A stretch of 64,000 nt of DNA from NCBI RefSeq assembly GCF_018642165.1, contig NZ_JAHHZM010000013.1:62001-126000 (forward strand), read 5' to 3'. The position numbers and the translations under genes were made by a program. Source of the stretch: Echinicola shivajiensis (GTDB taxonomy: Bacteria > Bacteroidota > Bacteroidia > Cytophagales > Cyclobacteriaceae). Positions 7,683 through 16,871 of this stretch are shown here, piece after piece. Positions within the stretch are counted from its first letter, which is position 1. Every line of letters begins with the position of its first letter. The notes beneath the pieces were generated by a model. It was not told where the DNA came from, did not search any database, and was given only the letters and a program-made list of their open reading frames with translations.

Positions 7683-8996
7683 TTACTTTTTCTTATAAGT
7701 GATTTTTATTGGAACTCCCTGGAAATCAAAGTGTTCTCTCAATCTGTTTTCCAGGTATCTGGTATAAGGAGCCTTCAAGTATTGAGGTAGGTTACAGAAG
7801 AAGGCAAATACCGGGTTTTTGGTTGGCAACTGAGTGATATATTTTATCTTGATATACTTCCCTTTGTATGCTGGTGGTGGATAACGCTCGATCTCAGGAA
7901 GGATTTTATCATTCAATTTAGAGGTGGAAATTTTTCTGGTCTTATTGTCATATACTTCCACCGCCAACTCAATAGCTTGAAAAATTCGTTGCTTGGTAAT
8001 CATTGAGGTAAAGATGATTGGGATCCACTTGTTCTCTCCCAGTTTCTCCATCATATTTTCCTTAAACTTGTCCATGGTCTTGTGGTCTTTTTCAATTAAG
8101 TCCCACTTGTTGACCATGATCATAATTCCCTTATTGTTTTTGATTCCCAACGAAATCAAGTTGACATCCTGGGCTTCCAGACCTCTAGTTGCATCCACCA
8201 TCACGATGATCACATCAGAGTCCTCCAAAGTACGTAATGAGCGCATGACCGAATAAAATTCGATATCTTCCTTTACACGTGATTTTTTACGGATCCCAGC
8301 AGTATCTGTGATGATGAAGTTCTTTCCGTAAAGGGTGTAATGGGTGTGGATCGCATCTCTGGTAGTTCCTGCTTCATTGGTGACAATGGATCTTTCAGAA
8401 CCCAATAATGCATTAAGGAATGAGGATTTACCCACATTAGGTCTACCCAAGATGGCAATTTTAGGAATTCCAAAGTCAGGGTTTTCCTGGCCCTCATCTT
8501 CGAAATGAGTGATCAGTTCGTCCAATAAATCTCCTGTTCCACTGCCGCTTACGGCTGCAATTGGGAATATTTTTTCGTTTCCAATGCCCAGTTCATAAAA
8601 CTCGTTGGCCATGAACATTCTTTCTTGTGTATCTGCCTTGTTGGCTACCAAATAGATAGGCTTTTTGGATGACCTGAGTTCATTGGCAAATTCCTTGTCC
8701 AAATCTGTCAGACCATCAATACAATCTACAACGAATAAAATCACACTAGCTTCGTCCAAAGCAAGGTTTACCTGCTTGCGGATTTCCGCCTCATAAACAT
8801 CGTCTGATCCAGTTACGTACCCGCCAGTGTCAATTACAGAGAAAAACTTCCCTCCCCACTGAGCGTGTCCATAGTGACGATCACGGGTGACCCCACTCAC
8901 GTTATCTTCAATGGCTTTTCTCTCTTCTACTAGTCGATTGAAAAAAGTAGATTTCCCTACATTTGGCCTTCCTACTATTGCTACGATATTAGACAT
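7683..8996 (-). CDS. der: Ribosome biogenesis GTPase Der
   Basis: A 437-residue protein with two tandem GTPase domains, each with the P-loop GRPNVGKS (residues 8-15 and about 180-187), DTGG and DTAG switch II motifs and NKAD / NKWD base-recognition motifs, followed by a C-terminal KH-like domain. Der (EngA) is an essential factor for 50S subunit assembly. Length and domain order are normal for the family. It starts 18 bases after the stop of era on the same strand, so the two ribosome-assembly GTPases are probably co-transcribed. Confidence 0.97.
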   Translation of the reverse strand: MSNIVAIVGRPNVGKSTFFNRLVEERKAIEDNVSGVTRDRHYGHAQWGGKFFSVIDTGGYVTGSDDVYEAEIRKQVNLALDEASVILFVVDCIDGLTDLDKEFANELRSSKKPIYLVANKADTQERMFMANEFYELGIGNEKIFPIAAVSGSGTGDLLDELITHFEDEGQENPDFGIPKIAILGRPNVGKSSFLNALLGSERSIVTNEAGTTRDAIHTHYTLYGKNFIITDTAGIRKKSRVKEDIEFYSVMRSLRTLEDSDVIIVMVDATRGLEAQDVNLISLGIKNNKGIMIMVNKWDLIEKDHKTMDKFKENMMEKLGENKWIPIIFTSMITKQRIFQAIELAVEVYDNKTRKISTSKLNDKILPEIERYPPPAYKGKYIKIKYITQLPTKNPVFAFFCNLPQYLKAPYTRYLENRLREHFDFQGVPIKITYKKK

Positions 8997-9014
8997 TTTT
9001 CTGCTTTCTTTATA

Positions 9015-9905
9015 TTATTGGTCGTAACCAAATTTTCGTAATTTATTTTTATTTTTTCTCCAATCGTCCTCTACCTTCACATGCGTTTCAAGGAACACTT
9101 TTTTGCCAAAAAACTCTTCTAAGGCTTCCCTGGCCAAGGTGCCAACTCTTTTAAGTGCTTTTCCTTTTTCACCAATGATAATACCCTTTTGACTGGATCT
9201 TTCCACAAAGATTAATGCCCTGATTTTAATGATTTTGGCATCCTCTTTAAATTCGTCAATGACTACTTCAGAGCTATAAGGTATTTCCTTTTTATAATTG
9301 GTGAATATTTTTTCCCTGATGATTTCAGAGGCAAAAAAACGTTCCGGTTTATCTGTTAGTTCCCCCTTGTCATAATAAGGTGGGTGAACAGGTAAACGAT
9401 CCAGGATTTCCTGAAGAATTCTTTCAATATTGAAATTTTCCGTGGCTGAAATTGGGATCACGGTATCGGCTTTGATCCTTGAAGTCCAATATTCGGTCAC
9501 TTCCTCCAATTTATTTTCCTTGGAGAGGTCTATTTTGTTGATCACTAATAATACTGGTACTCCTGAAGCGTTGATTTTTTCAATTACTTCCTGGATTTCA
9601 TCTTCAGTTTCATAGAGGTCCGTTACAAAAACGATTACATCAGCATCCTCCAGAGAAAGGTTGACAAAGCTCATCATGCTCTTATGTAATTCATATTTTG
9701 GCTTCAGCATCCCTGGGGTGTCCGAAAAAACAATCTGGTAGTTTTCGTCATTCATTAATCCCAGTATACGGTGCCTGGTGGTCTGTGCTTTGGATGAAAT
9801 AATGGAAAGCCGCTCACCCACAAGGACATTCATTAATGTAGACTTGCCCACATTAGGTTTTCCAATGATATTTACGAAACCAGCTTTGTGTGTTTTTTCG
9901 GTCAT
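9015..9905 (-). CDS. era: GTPase Era
   Basis: A 296-residue GTPase with P-loop GKPNVGKS at 16-23, switch II DTPG, NKID base-recognition motif and a C-terminal KH domain containing the signature GEKGKALKRVG (GxxG type RNA-binding loop). Era binds the 3' end of 16S rRNA and acts in 30S maturation. It is the first gene of the minus-strand series with der. A candidate -7 box (9921-9928) lies only about 15 bases before the ATG, implying a very short leader. Confidence 0.97.
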   Translation of the reverse strand: MTEKTHKAGFVNIIGKPNVGKSTLMNVLVGERLSIISSKAQTTRHRILGLMNDENYQIVFSDTPGMLKPKYELHKSMMSFVNLSLEDADVIVFVTDLYETEDEIQEVIEKINASGVPVLLVINKIDLSKENKLEEVTEYWTSRIKADTVIPISATENFNIERILQEILDRLPVHPPYYDKGELTDKPERFFASEIIREKIFTNYKKEIPYSSEVVIDEFKEDAKIIKIRALIFVERSSQKGIIIGEKGKALKRVGTLAREALEEFFGKKVFLETHVKVEDDWRKNKNKLRKFGYDQ

Positions 9906-9920
9906 ATGAATAATTTTTTA

Positions 9921-9928
9921 CAAAGGTA
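9921..9928 (-). promoter_or_regulatory. Candidate -7 box for era
   Basis: TACCTTTG on the minus strand fits TAnnTTTG, close to the era ATG at 9905. No TTG was found at a normal distance upstream. It is the mirror image of the box at 9952-9959. Confidence 0.4.
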
Positions 9929-9929
9929 C

Positions 9930-9959
9930 TTGATTTTTCATAATATCTACTTACCTTTG
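9930..9959 (+). promoter_or_regulatory. Candidate promoter for the initiator tRNA
   Basis: TTG (9930-9932), a 19-base spacer and TACCTTTG (9952-9959) fit the Bacteroidetes consensus well. The start would be near 9966, giving a precursor leader of roughly 75 bases before the tRNA at 10043. Confidence 0.55.
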
Positions 9960-10042
9960 TATCACAATAAAGGAAACAGGAAGTAAGAAACGCTAACTTC
10001 ACCTTTAAACTCTGAAAAAGATATAAAATATTTAAGATATAT

Positions 10043-10115
<73 letters not shown>

Positions 10116-10122
10116 CTACGAA

Positions 10123-10149
10123 GGATACCTTATGGTATCCTTTTTTTTT
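10123..10149 (+). terminator. Terminator of the initiator tRNA gene
   Basis: GGATACC (10123-10129), loop TTAT and GGTATCC (10134-10140) are followed by nine T residues, seven bases after the tRNA end. Confidence 0.85.
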
Positions 10150-10713
10150 GTTTTATACTTTTTGAATGGATGTCTTTAGTGTGATTTTTTTTAAAGTTTC
10201 AGGTTAAATTACTCTTCTTCTTCAAATAAATATAGTCAGTCTAGTCTTGTATTAATTTCAGTGATTAAAAAAAGCTCAAAGGTAAGGGAAGCTATTCTTC
10301 ATTGCTGCCTGAAAAAAACATTACAATATCGAAGTTTGTTATAATTAGATTTACGTGTTTAACTTTTTGCTTGATTATCAATTATCTCTTTGGTGTTGTT
10401 GATTTGTTTTTTATCCGATTATCTGGTTTTTGGAGTTGAAACCATAAAAACTGAAATTTTTAAAGAGAATTAAATGAGGTTTTGAAAATAAAGTGATTAA
10501 AAGTTTGTGTAAAATTGGTTTCTGTGTAAATGTAAATTTCACCTATGTTTGAAGGAAATAATTGATTTGTTTTTTGATTACAGATACCCTGTTTTTTATG
10601 ACATTTTTTTGCGAATAGCATAAAGCTGAGAAATAAATATTCAACTTTGCTTAGATGTGCTTGAGATGGTATGTGAGACGGTAGTCAAAGTTGATATTTT
10701 ATAATAGTAAAAT
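10150..10713. other. Intergenic region, 564 bases, no gene seen
   Basis: AT-rich, with stop codons in every frame and no hairpin with a T run. It must contain the promoter of the PAS sensor gene, but no clear TAnnTTTG box stood out. A small RNA cannot be excluded. Confidence 0.45.
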
Positions 10714-12393
10714 ATGGAGGCAAATTTTTTTTTAGGTTTAGTATTACTTCATCAGCTTCCTATGCTATTAAGCTTTTTGGGAGTATTCTTGGTGGGGGTT
10801 AATATTTTTTTTATCATTCTAGCTGTAAGCAAAACAAAAAGAATAAGTGGTAATTACACCATTTTCAGCATGGTTTTTCTGGCCTTAATTGCTCAGATAG
10901 ATATGCTGTTCTTAAGCTTGGGTTTTTCCCAAATGATATTCTTTAATAGATATCTTGAACTTTTGTTGGGAGCAGTGCTCTTACAGTTTATTATGGGTAT
11001 TTATGATCAACAAGCTAAGTACCCAATTTCCTTTTTCCTTAACTATGGATTTATGGTCTTTCTGATTCTTTCTTCTTTATCAATTGGGGGGAGCGAATCT
11101 ATTGCCATAAATTTCCAAATTGAAGGTGAGCAGTTTACTTTTGATATTTTGTACCTGGGCTTTTGCCTCCAGATAACAATTGCCCTGATTTATTCTTTGA
11201 TTTATATTTTGAAAGGAAATGAATTTAATTCCATTCGGAAAATTTCTATCATTTTGAATTTGGGATTGGGTTTGTTTCTTTGGGTTTATCTTTTCGGAGA
11301 TTCCTTGCCTACGGAAGTGTCCTCTTTTTCAATAAAGGCTTTTTCCTTCGGAATACTAGGGTTTACTGGTTTATGGTCAATGCATGAAAAAGGGAGGGTT
11401 GATGTGAAGCGTAATTTAGGAATGGGGCATCTCTTGGAAAATTTCCGTGGTCCAGTGCTATTGATTTCTAGTAAGGGGGATGTTGTAAATTTGAATTCTA
11501 AGGCAAAAACATTTTTTGGAATAATAAATGGTAAAGCGCTCCCTCATGTAGTAGATATAGTTTCAAGTTCTGAGGAGCAAAATAGGTTTGACCGGAAGTG
11601 TAGGCAGATATTGTTAGGAAGTCCAAATAATCAATTTTCATTTGTAGGGAAGAAACTAAGTGGTGAAGTGGGAAGGATAAGGGCTCAGGGACAGTTGCTG
11701 CAAGGGATTGCGAAGGAGGTTTATTTGTTGTTGTTCTTGGAAGATGTGTTGCCTTTGATGTCTAAAGAGTCAACAGTTGATGGTTTTGATGAAGTTTATG
11801 AACCCTTGTCAAAAGTTTCAAGCGAAGCATTATGGCAATATGACATCAAAAAGGATAAGTTGTATTTGGGAGAAGGTTTTAGAAACTTATTTGGGATGGA
11901 CTTGGAGAGCGGGAAAGTAAATATGGAATATGTTAAATCCAAGGTTCATCCTGAAGATCGTGAAATGGTTTTTGATAAGCTTGATCAATTGGTCCTAGAT
12001 TTGGATAAGAACAACTGGGAGAACGAATATAGGTTCCTGAAAGAGAGTGGGGAGTATGCCCAAGTGAAAAGCAGAGGTTATGTCCTTAGGGATGCAAAAG
12101 GGCGGCCGATCAAGCTTTTAGGAGCATTAAAAGACGTTACCAATAAGTATACATATTTTAAGAAGATAGAAACCCAAAATGCCCATTTCAGGGAGATTAT
12201 CCAAATGCAATCCCATGATGTAAGAGAACCTCTCACTAGGATTATGGCAGTAGCGAGTTTTATTTTGGAAAATGGATATTCAGATCTTGAAGAGAAGGAA
12301 GCCCTGAGAATAATAGCTAGTAGTTGTCAGGAATTGGATAAAGTGATTCACCAAGTAGTTGAAAAGGTTGAGCGGGCTCATATTGATTTGTGA
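10714..12393 (+). CDS. Membrane PAS sensor with dimerisation/phosphoacceptor helix but no ATPase domain
   Basis: A 559-residue protein. Residues 1-225 contain about seven hydrophobic segments (for example LLSFLGVFLVGVNIFFIILA). Residues about 235-345 look like a degenerate PAS domain, and about 360-490 like a PAS_3-type domain (VHPEDREMVFDKLDQL, GALKDVTNKY). A short coiled coil leads to QSHDVREPLTRI, an H-box of histidine kinases with the phosphoacceptor His near residue 501, and a second helix. The protein ends there: the N, G1, F and G2 boxes of the HATPase domain are absent, and the following 186 bases hold no remnant in any frame I could read. It could work as a phosphotransfer protein, a dimerisation partner of another kinase, or a non-kinase sensor. 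No response regulator is adjacent. Confidence 0.75.
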   Translation: MEANFFLGLVLLHQLPMLLSFLGVFLVGVNIFFIILAVSKTKRISGNYTIFSMVFLALIAQIDMLFLSLGFSQMIFFNRYLELLLGAVLLQFIMGIYDQQAKYPISFFLNYGFMVFLILSSLSIGGSESIAINFQIEGEQFTFDILYLGFCLQITIALIYSLIYILKGNEFNSIRKISIILNLGLGLFLWVYLFGDSLPTEVSSFSIKAFSFGILGFTGLWSMHEKGRVDVKRNLGMGHLLENFRGPVLLISSKGDVVNLNSKAKTFFGIINGKALPHVVDIVSSSEEQNRFDRKCRQILLGSPNNQFSFVGKKLSGEVGRIRAQGQLLQGIAKEVYLLLFLEDVLPLMSKESTVDGFDEVYEPLSKVSSEALWQYDIKKDKLYLGEGFRNLFGMDLESGKVNMEYVKSKVHPEDREMVFDKLDQLVLDLDKNNWENEYRFLKESGEYAQVKSRGYVLRDAKGRPIKLLGALKDVTNKYTYFKKIETQNAHFREIIQMQSHDVREPLTRIMAVASFILENGYSDLEEKEALRIIASSCQELDKVIHQVVEKVERAHIDL

Positions 12394-12579
12394 TTTTTTT
12401 GTAAGTAATTGAAACAGGCTGCTTACTAAAAGATTGGAGTGAGGATTCCCCGCGTATCCCTCTTTGGAGGCTAGCAGGCTTGCATGGATGAATTAATTTT
12501 TTTTTAATATTATATTCTGTTTATTTGATTTTTGTTTAGCGTTATTTAATTTTCAAGCAGTATATACATAAATAAAGCA

Positions 12580-13017
12580 ATGCTCAGCTTATCTGAAAAA
12601 GAAATAGAAACTATCGCAAAATATTTGCTAAAAGGAAAGGTTTGTTATTATCAAGAAGACAAAAAACTGATCCATCACCTTCCTGATGAGGAGGAAAATT
12701 TTAATGAAAACCTTACAGAAGAAGAAGAGGACTTATTGGATGAAATTGATGCTGACCCTATGAACTATGCAGAGTTTGTAAAAATGGAGACAGCACAAGA
12801 ATCACTGATTATGGATCAATTTACCGAGCTGTTTGTTGAAGACAGGTCCTTTCAGGAGGATTTGTACGATGCCTTGACAAAGAGTAAAGCGATGGAGAGG
12901 TTCACTTTTTTAATTGAGGAGTCCAAAGCCTATAAGGATAAATGGCTGGAATACCGTCGTACAAAGTACAAGGATTGGGTGATGGAACAAATAGATAGTT
13001 ATAATGTACAAGAATGA
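12580..13017 (+). CDS. Small acidic protein, possibly UPF0158 family
   Basis: A 145-residue soluble protein rich in Glu and Asp, with MLSLSEKEIETIAKYL at the start, an acidic middle (DEEENFNENLTEEEEDLLDE) and a C-terminal part with F-x-L...ESKAYKDKWLEYR and YKDWVMEQI, a pattern like UPF0158 proteins. The match is from memory of the family shape and is not certain. No catalytic motif, signal peptide or membrane segment. It is followed directly by a terminator and is convergent with the universal stress protein gene. Confidence 0.55.
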   Translation: MLSLSEKEIETIAKYLLKGKVCYYQEDKKLIHHLPDEEENFNENLTEEEEDLLDEIDADPMNYAEFVKMETAQESLIMDQFTELFVEDRSFQEDLYDALTKSKAMERFTFLIEESKAYKDKWLEYRRTKYKDWVMEQIDSYNVQE

Positions 13018-13019
13018 TA

Positions 13020-13045
13020 AAAGGGCCTCGGCCCTTTATTTTTTT
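13020..13045 (+). terminator. Terminator between convergent genes
   Basis: AAAGGGC, loop CTCG, GCCCTTT (arms 13020-13026 and 13031-13037) followed by a T-rich run to 13045. It overlaps the stop codon of the minus-strand universal stress protein gene at 13036-13038. Confidence 0.75.
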
Positions 13046-13902
13046 ACTATTAGAATTGGAAGGTTTTTTTCATGAGAGATTAGCTGTTCTGTAACACTGC
13101 CAATTAATAAATCCCCTTCATCATTTTTCCCTTTATTTCCAACAATGATCAGACTGGAAGAGGTGTGGACAGCAAAGTTATAAATCAATTTACCTATGTT
13201 TTGTTCATTGTCCTTAATGATGGATAGCTGAGGGTCAAAGTGATGTTTTTTCTGGAGCTTTTTGTATTTGCCAAGAGTTTCCTCTTCCAAGTCTTTGCTG
13301 ATTTGTTGATAATTTTTGATATAGGGAAAGTATTGTCTCCCAATCTTAAGAATGCTGACAGGATGAATGGTGCTGCGGGCTGTTTCTTGGAATTTTTTGG
13401 CAATAGGGATGATTTTATCTGTATAGGAACTGAAATCTATGGCAATAGTGACATTTTCAAATACTGGTTGGCCAATTTCAGGCACAAATAGTGTGTTGCA
13501 GCGACATAATCTAGCCAGTTTTCCACTTAAAATTCCTGAGCCCATATAACTGGTCTTTTTGCCATATATAATAACATTATAGTCTTGTTGGTCGATATAG
13601 TCGGAAAAGTCTTCAACATCTGGATTGGTGTGGATATGGCAGCTTATTTTTGGTCCATGCTTTTCATTGAAATGCTCTTGGGCACTTTCCATTAATTCAT
13701 TCTCTATTATTTGATCGAGAGAATTACCTAGCTTGGGAATAATAGCGCTGATTTCATCTGGTAGCTCCTCTAATTCCATCAGGTGCAATAGGTTTAGATT
13801 TTGAAAAGGAATAAGGTCATGAAGCCTTTTGAGGTAGGTAAGTAGCACCCCGTCCATTTCGGTAAGGTCCAAGCAAACGGCTATGTTTTTTATATTCTTC
13901 AT
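13036..13902 (-). CDS. Tandem universal stress protein
   Basis: A 288-residue protein made of two UspA-like domains (about 1-140 and 145-288). The second ends with the nucleotide-binding pattern G-2x-G-9x-GS (VGNKGK...LLIGSVTEQL), so it probably binds ATP. The first has only a partial form (YGKKTSYMGSG), suggesting a non-binding domain. Its start overlaps the end of the BCCT transporter gene by four bases, so translation is probably coupled. Usp proteins beside transporters often act in osmotic or starvation responses; a regulatory role toward the transporter is inference. Confidence 0.88.
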   Translation of the reverse strand: MKNIKNIAVCLDLTEMDGVLLTYLKRLHDLIPFQNLNLLHLMELEELPDEISAIIPKLGNSLDQIIENELMESAQEHFNEKHGPKISCHIHTNPDVEDFSDYIDQQDYNVIIYGKKTSYMGSGILSGKLARLCRCNTLFVPEIGQPVFENVTIAIDFSSYTDKIIPIAKKFQETARSTIHPVSILKIGRQYFPYIKNYQQISKDLEEETLGKYKKLQKKHHFDPQLSIIKDNEQNIGKLIYNFAVHTSSSLIIVGNKGKNDEGDLLIGSVTEQLISHEKNLPILIVKK

Positions 13903-15488
13903 TTCTCTTGTCTTTTTTGAAGGGTTTTCTGGATGACCTGATTTAGGTTTTTCTCATAGGATTTTTTGTTCAGCTCATCTTTCAAGGCCTGGTTTCTGGC
14001 GTATTCTTTTTGCAATCCCTTGTGTAGACTGTAGGCCATAACGAGTAAAATTATTAGAAAAGGCAAGCCTGTTGTGATGGAGGCCGTTTGCAGTGCAGTC
14101 AGTCCTCCGCCAATTAGCAATACGGCGGCAACACCTCCTTCAGAAAGTGCCCAAAATATCCTTTGGCCCACAGGCGCATCTAGTTTTCCTCCAGCTGTGA
14201 TACTATCAATTACCAATGAGCCAGAATCAGAAGAGGTAACAAAAAAGCTGATGACCAATAATACTCCAACAAGTGAGCCGATGGATTTGAAGGGGAATTG
14301 GTTTAAATAGACAAAGAGCGCTATAGCTTCATCTGCAATGATATTGTTGGCCAATTGGTGCCCTTCGTTTTGGATGTCCATAAAAATTGCTCCACCACCC
14401 ATAGCGGTTAACCATAGGAAAGTGAGCAATACAGGTACTAGTAATACCCCGAAGATAAATTCTCTAATGGTCCTTCCCCTTGAAATCCTAGCAATGAACA
14501 TGCCTACAAAGGGGGACCATGAAACCCACCACGCCCAATAGAAGATGGTCCAATCTGCTTGCCAGCCATTGTTTCTGTATGCTTCTGTCCAAGTGGAGAC
14601 TGTTATTATTTCATTGATGTAGTTTCCCAGATTTTGTACCAATGATTTGAAAATAAATAAGGTTGGCCCAACTATTAGGATAAATATCAATAAGATGGCG
14701 GCAATTCTCACATTCCATTCACTAAGAAATTTCACTCCTTTATCTATTCCGGAGTATACGCTTATGGTTGCAATTCCTGTAATCCCAGCAATTAGAAGTA
14801 CCTGAATTGTTGTGGTGTTAGGTACATCAAAAAGGAATGAAAGTCCTCCATTGACTTGCTTTACCCCCAGTCCCAATGAGGTTGCAAGGCCAAACAATGT
14901 GGCCAGGACAGCCATTACATCAATGACATCACCAATCCATCCGTGGATTTTGTCGCCAAGAATAGGATGGAAAACCGACCTAATCGTCAAGGGTAGTTTC
15001 CTGTTATAGGTGAAGAAAGCAAGTGAAAGGGCTACAATGGCATAAATAGCCCATGCATGAAAGCCCCAGTGGAGAAAAGTCAGGTTCATGGCCCTAGTTG
15101 CAGATTCTATAGTGTACCCTTGTCCATAGGGAGGGTTTGCATAGTGGGAGACCGGTTCGGCTACTCCCCAAAATAACAAGCCTATTCCCATGCCCGCACT
15201 GAAAAGCATGGCAAACCAAGAAGGAGTAGAGAACTCAGTTTCTGCATTCTTGCCACCAAGTTTTACATTGCCATATTTGCTAAATCCGAGGTAAAAGCAA
15301 AATACGATGAAGGCATTAATGGCCACAATGAAAAGCCAACCAGTTTTGTCAGTTATAAAGTTTTGGATATTATTAAACACCTGTTCCATTGGTTTGCCCA
15401 CTATTAATGTGATCATGATAAAGATGATGATCAATATGGAGGCAGGCCAAAATACAGGTGCATGTACGTCAAAATATTTTTTATTCAT
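13899..15488 (-). CDS. BCCT-family betaine/choline/carnitine transporter
   Basis: A 529-residue membrane protein with about 12 transmembrane segments. It carries GMGIGLLFWGVAEPVSHY near residue 100, the glycine segment of sodium-coupled BCCT carriers, and WAWWVSWSPFVGMFIARISR with the Trp/aromatic cage segment in TM8, followed by GRTIREF. The C-terminal tail is charged and short (KKSYEKNLNQVIQKTLQKRQ). The likely substrate is glycine betaine or a related trimethylammonium compound, used as osmoprotectant, but the exact substrate cannot be read. It is encoded between the outer-membrane barrel gene (12 bases before) and the universal stress protein gene (overlapping by four bases), an apparent operon. 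Confidence 0.93.
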   Translation of the reverse strand: MNKKYFDVHAPVFWPASILIIIFIMITLIVGKPMEQVFNNIQNFITDKTGWLFIVAINAFIVFCFYLGFSKYGNVKLGGKNAETEFSTPSWFAMLFSAGMGIGLLFWGVAEPVSHYANPPYGQGYTIESATRAMNLTFLHWGFHAWAIYAIVALSLAFFTYNRKLPLTIRSVFHPILGDKIHGWIGDVIDVMAVLATLFGLATSLGLGVKQVNGGLSFLFDVPNTTTIQVLLIAGITGIATISVYSGIDKGVKFLSEWNVRIAAILLIFILIVGPTLFIFKSLVQNLGNYINEIITVSTWTEAYRNNGWQADWTIFYWAWWVSWSPFVGMFIARISRGRTIREFIFGVLLVPVLLTFLWLTAMGGGAIFMDIQNEGHQLANNIIADEAIALFVYLNQFPFKSIGSLVGVLLVISFFVTSSDSGSLVIDSITAGGKLDAPVGQRIFWALSEGGVAAVLLIGGGLTALQTASITTGLPFLIILLVMAYSLHKGLQKEYARNQALKDELNKKSYEKNLNQVIQKTLQKRQEK

Positions 15489-15500
15489 GGTACTTTTTAT

Positions 15501-16871
15501 TTAGAAATAGTAACCCAAATTGATGTTTACCCTGGTATTCCAGCCGGGCTTAGGGTCGATAGGATTTGATTCGGAAACGGGTAAGTCATATTGAGTTCCT
15601 CTCCCAGGACCTAGTGCATTGCCACCAAATGAATCGCTGATCCAGGGATGATTGTATCCTGAGGCAATGTCCACATAGGTATAGATTTTACCCGCTGTAA
15701 TTAAAGCTCCCAATACATTTTGCTGGGTCTTTTTGAAGGGAAATAGTTCGTTATCTAAACGTAGTTTTTCAGGCTTGTATATATAACTGAAGTCGTTATA
15801 GATTTGAATGTTGGAAATGGGGCCCCAGTTGGTGGGAATATCATAGGCTAAGCCAATTACATACAAAGAAGCTTCGGAGGCAACATCATATGTGCCAAAT
15901 CCATAAGCTCCCATTTGGAGGCTTGAAAGTAGGTCTCCAGCATCATTTTTAACCTTGTCGTACTTATAATATATCACTTCAGTTTTTAAATTCCAGCGGT
16001 TTTGCTGCCACTCAGCATGGATGGCTGCTGCAAATTGATTTCCTTTATTTCTGGTGCTTTGATTGTAGATTTCCATCCATTGGGTGGACGCCCCTAGCTG
16101 TGTATTACCTAACTGATAGGCGGCCCTAAAGTTTAGTTGATTTCTTTCAATATTACTTTCGCCAGGAATGGGGACTACATCATAAGAGTATCTTGCGCTA
16201 GAATAGACCCCAAAATCCGGGTCATTGGTGCCTCTAGGTTCTGACAGTGGAAAATAGGCAAAATTAAAGGTCCACTTTTTAGGTGTGAAGCTTAGATTAA
16301 AACCCATTTGGTGATCATCTTCCAATCCTAAATAGTACGGAGCTTGAAACCACCAACTATGAGAAGCATAGGTTAGTAATCCAAATGGAACCTGGGAAAT
16401 TCCCATTTGTAAATTCCACTTAGGGTTAAATCGATAGCCTATCCAGCCATATTTGATGAAGTGGGTATTAAAGGTTGGGTAGAAACGGTATTCGAATGAA
16501 AATTGTAGCCCATCTGAATAGGAATCCACATTAATTCTCCAAGTGTCCCAGGTCCATTCATTTCTAGACGCTGTTCCCAGGGGAAATGTCTGGCCTTCGT
16601 AAAAACTGTAGATGGCATTGAGCCTTAACGCACCTCCAATTTTTAGCCATGATGTATCTCTCTTTGTTTCGTTCAGTACCCAGTTGCCCTTTTCAAGACT
16701 GGTTTTGCTTGTTCCATAGTCTTTTTCGAAAATCAAATTAATGGTTTTGCTTTTCTTAATGCTGTCAGGCTTGTCAAGAATAAAACCAAAGGATGATGTA
16801 CAAATGAACATTAAAACTATCGTCAAGAACTTTAAGGTGCTCTCCCATTTGATGACAGATTTGATGTTCAT
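15501..16871 (-). CDS. Outer-membrane beta-barrel protein of the BCCT operon
   Basis: A 456-residue protein with an N-terminal signal segment (LKFLTIVLMFICTSSFGF) and many alternating aromatic beta-strands typical of porin-like barrels (SFEYRFYPTFNTHFIKYGWI, WNLKTEVIYYKY) ending in an aromatic strand, NINLGYYF, as expected for outer-membrane insertion. No plug or TonB box was seen. As first gene of a three-gene operon with a BCCT transporter it may let the transporter's substrate through the outer membrane; this is inferred from position only. I could not assign it to a named porin family. Confidence 0.7.
   Translation of the reverse strand: MNIKSVIKWESTLKFLTIVLMFICTSSFGFILDKPDSIKKSKTINLIFEKDYGTSKTSLEKGNWVLNETKRDTSWLKIGGALRLNAIYSFYEGQTFPLGTASRNEWTWDTWRINVDSYSDGLQFSFEYRFYPTFNTHFIKYGWIGYRFNPKWNLQMGISQVPFGLLTYASHSWWFQAPYYLGLEDDHQMGFNLSFTPKKWTFNFAYFPLSEPRGTNDPDFGVYSSARYSYDVVPIPGESNIERNQLNFRAAYQLGNTQLGASTQWMEIYNQSTRNKGNQFAAAIHAEWQQNRWNLKTEVIYYKYDKVKNDAGDLLSSLQMGAYGFGTYDVASEASLYVIGLAYDIPTNWGPISNIQIYNDFSYIYKPEKLRLDNELFPFKKTQQNVLGALITAGKIYTYVDIASGYNHPWISDSFGGNALGPGRGTQYDLPVSESNPIDPKPGWNTRVNINLGYYF

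Noticed and set aside
12394-12579. Remnant of a kinase ATPase domain after the PAS sensor
   Set aside because: No N, G1 or G2 box could be read in any frame of the gap, so a recent frameshift is not supported.
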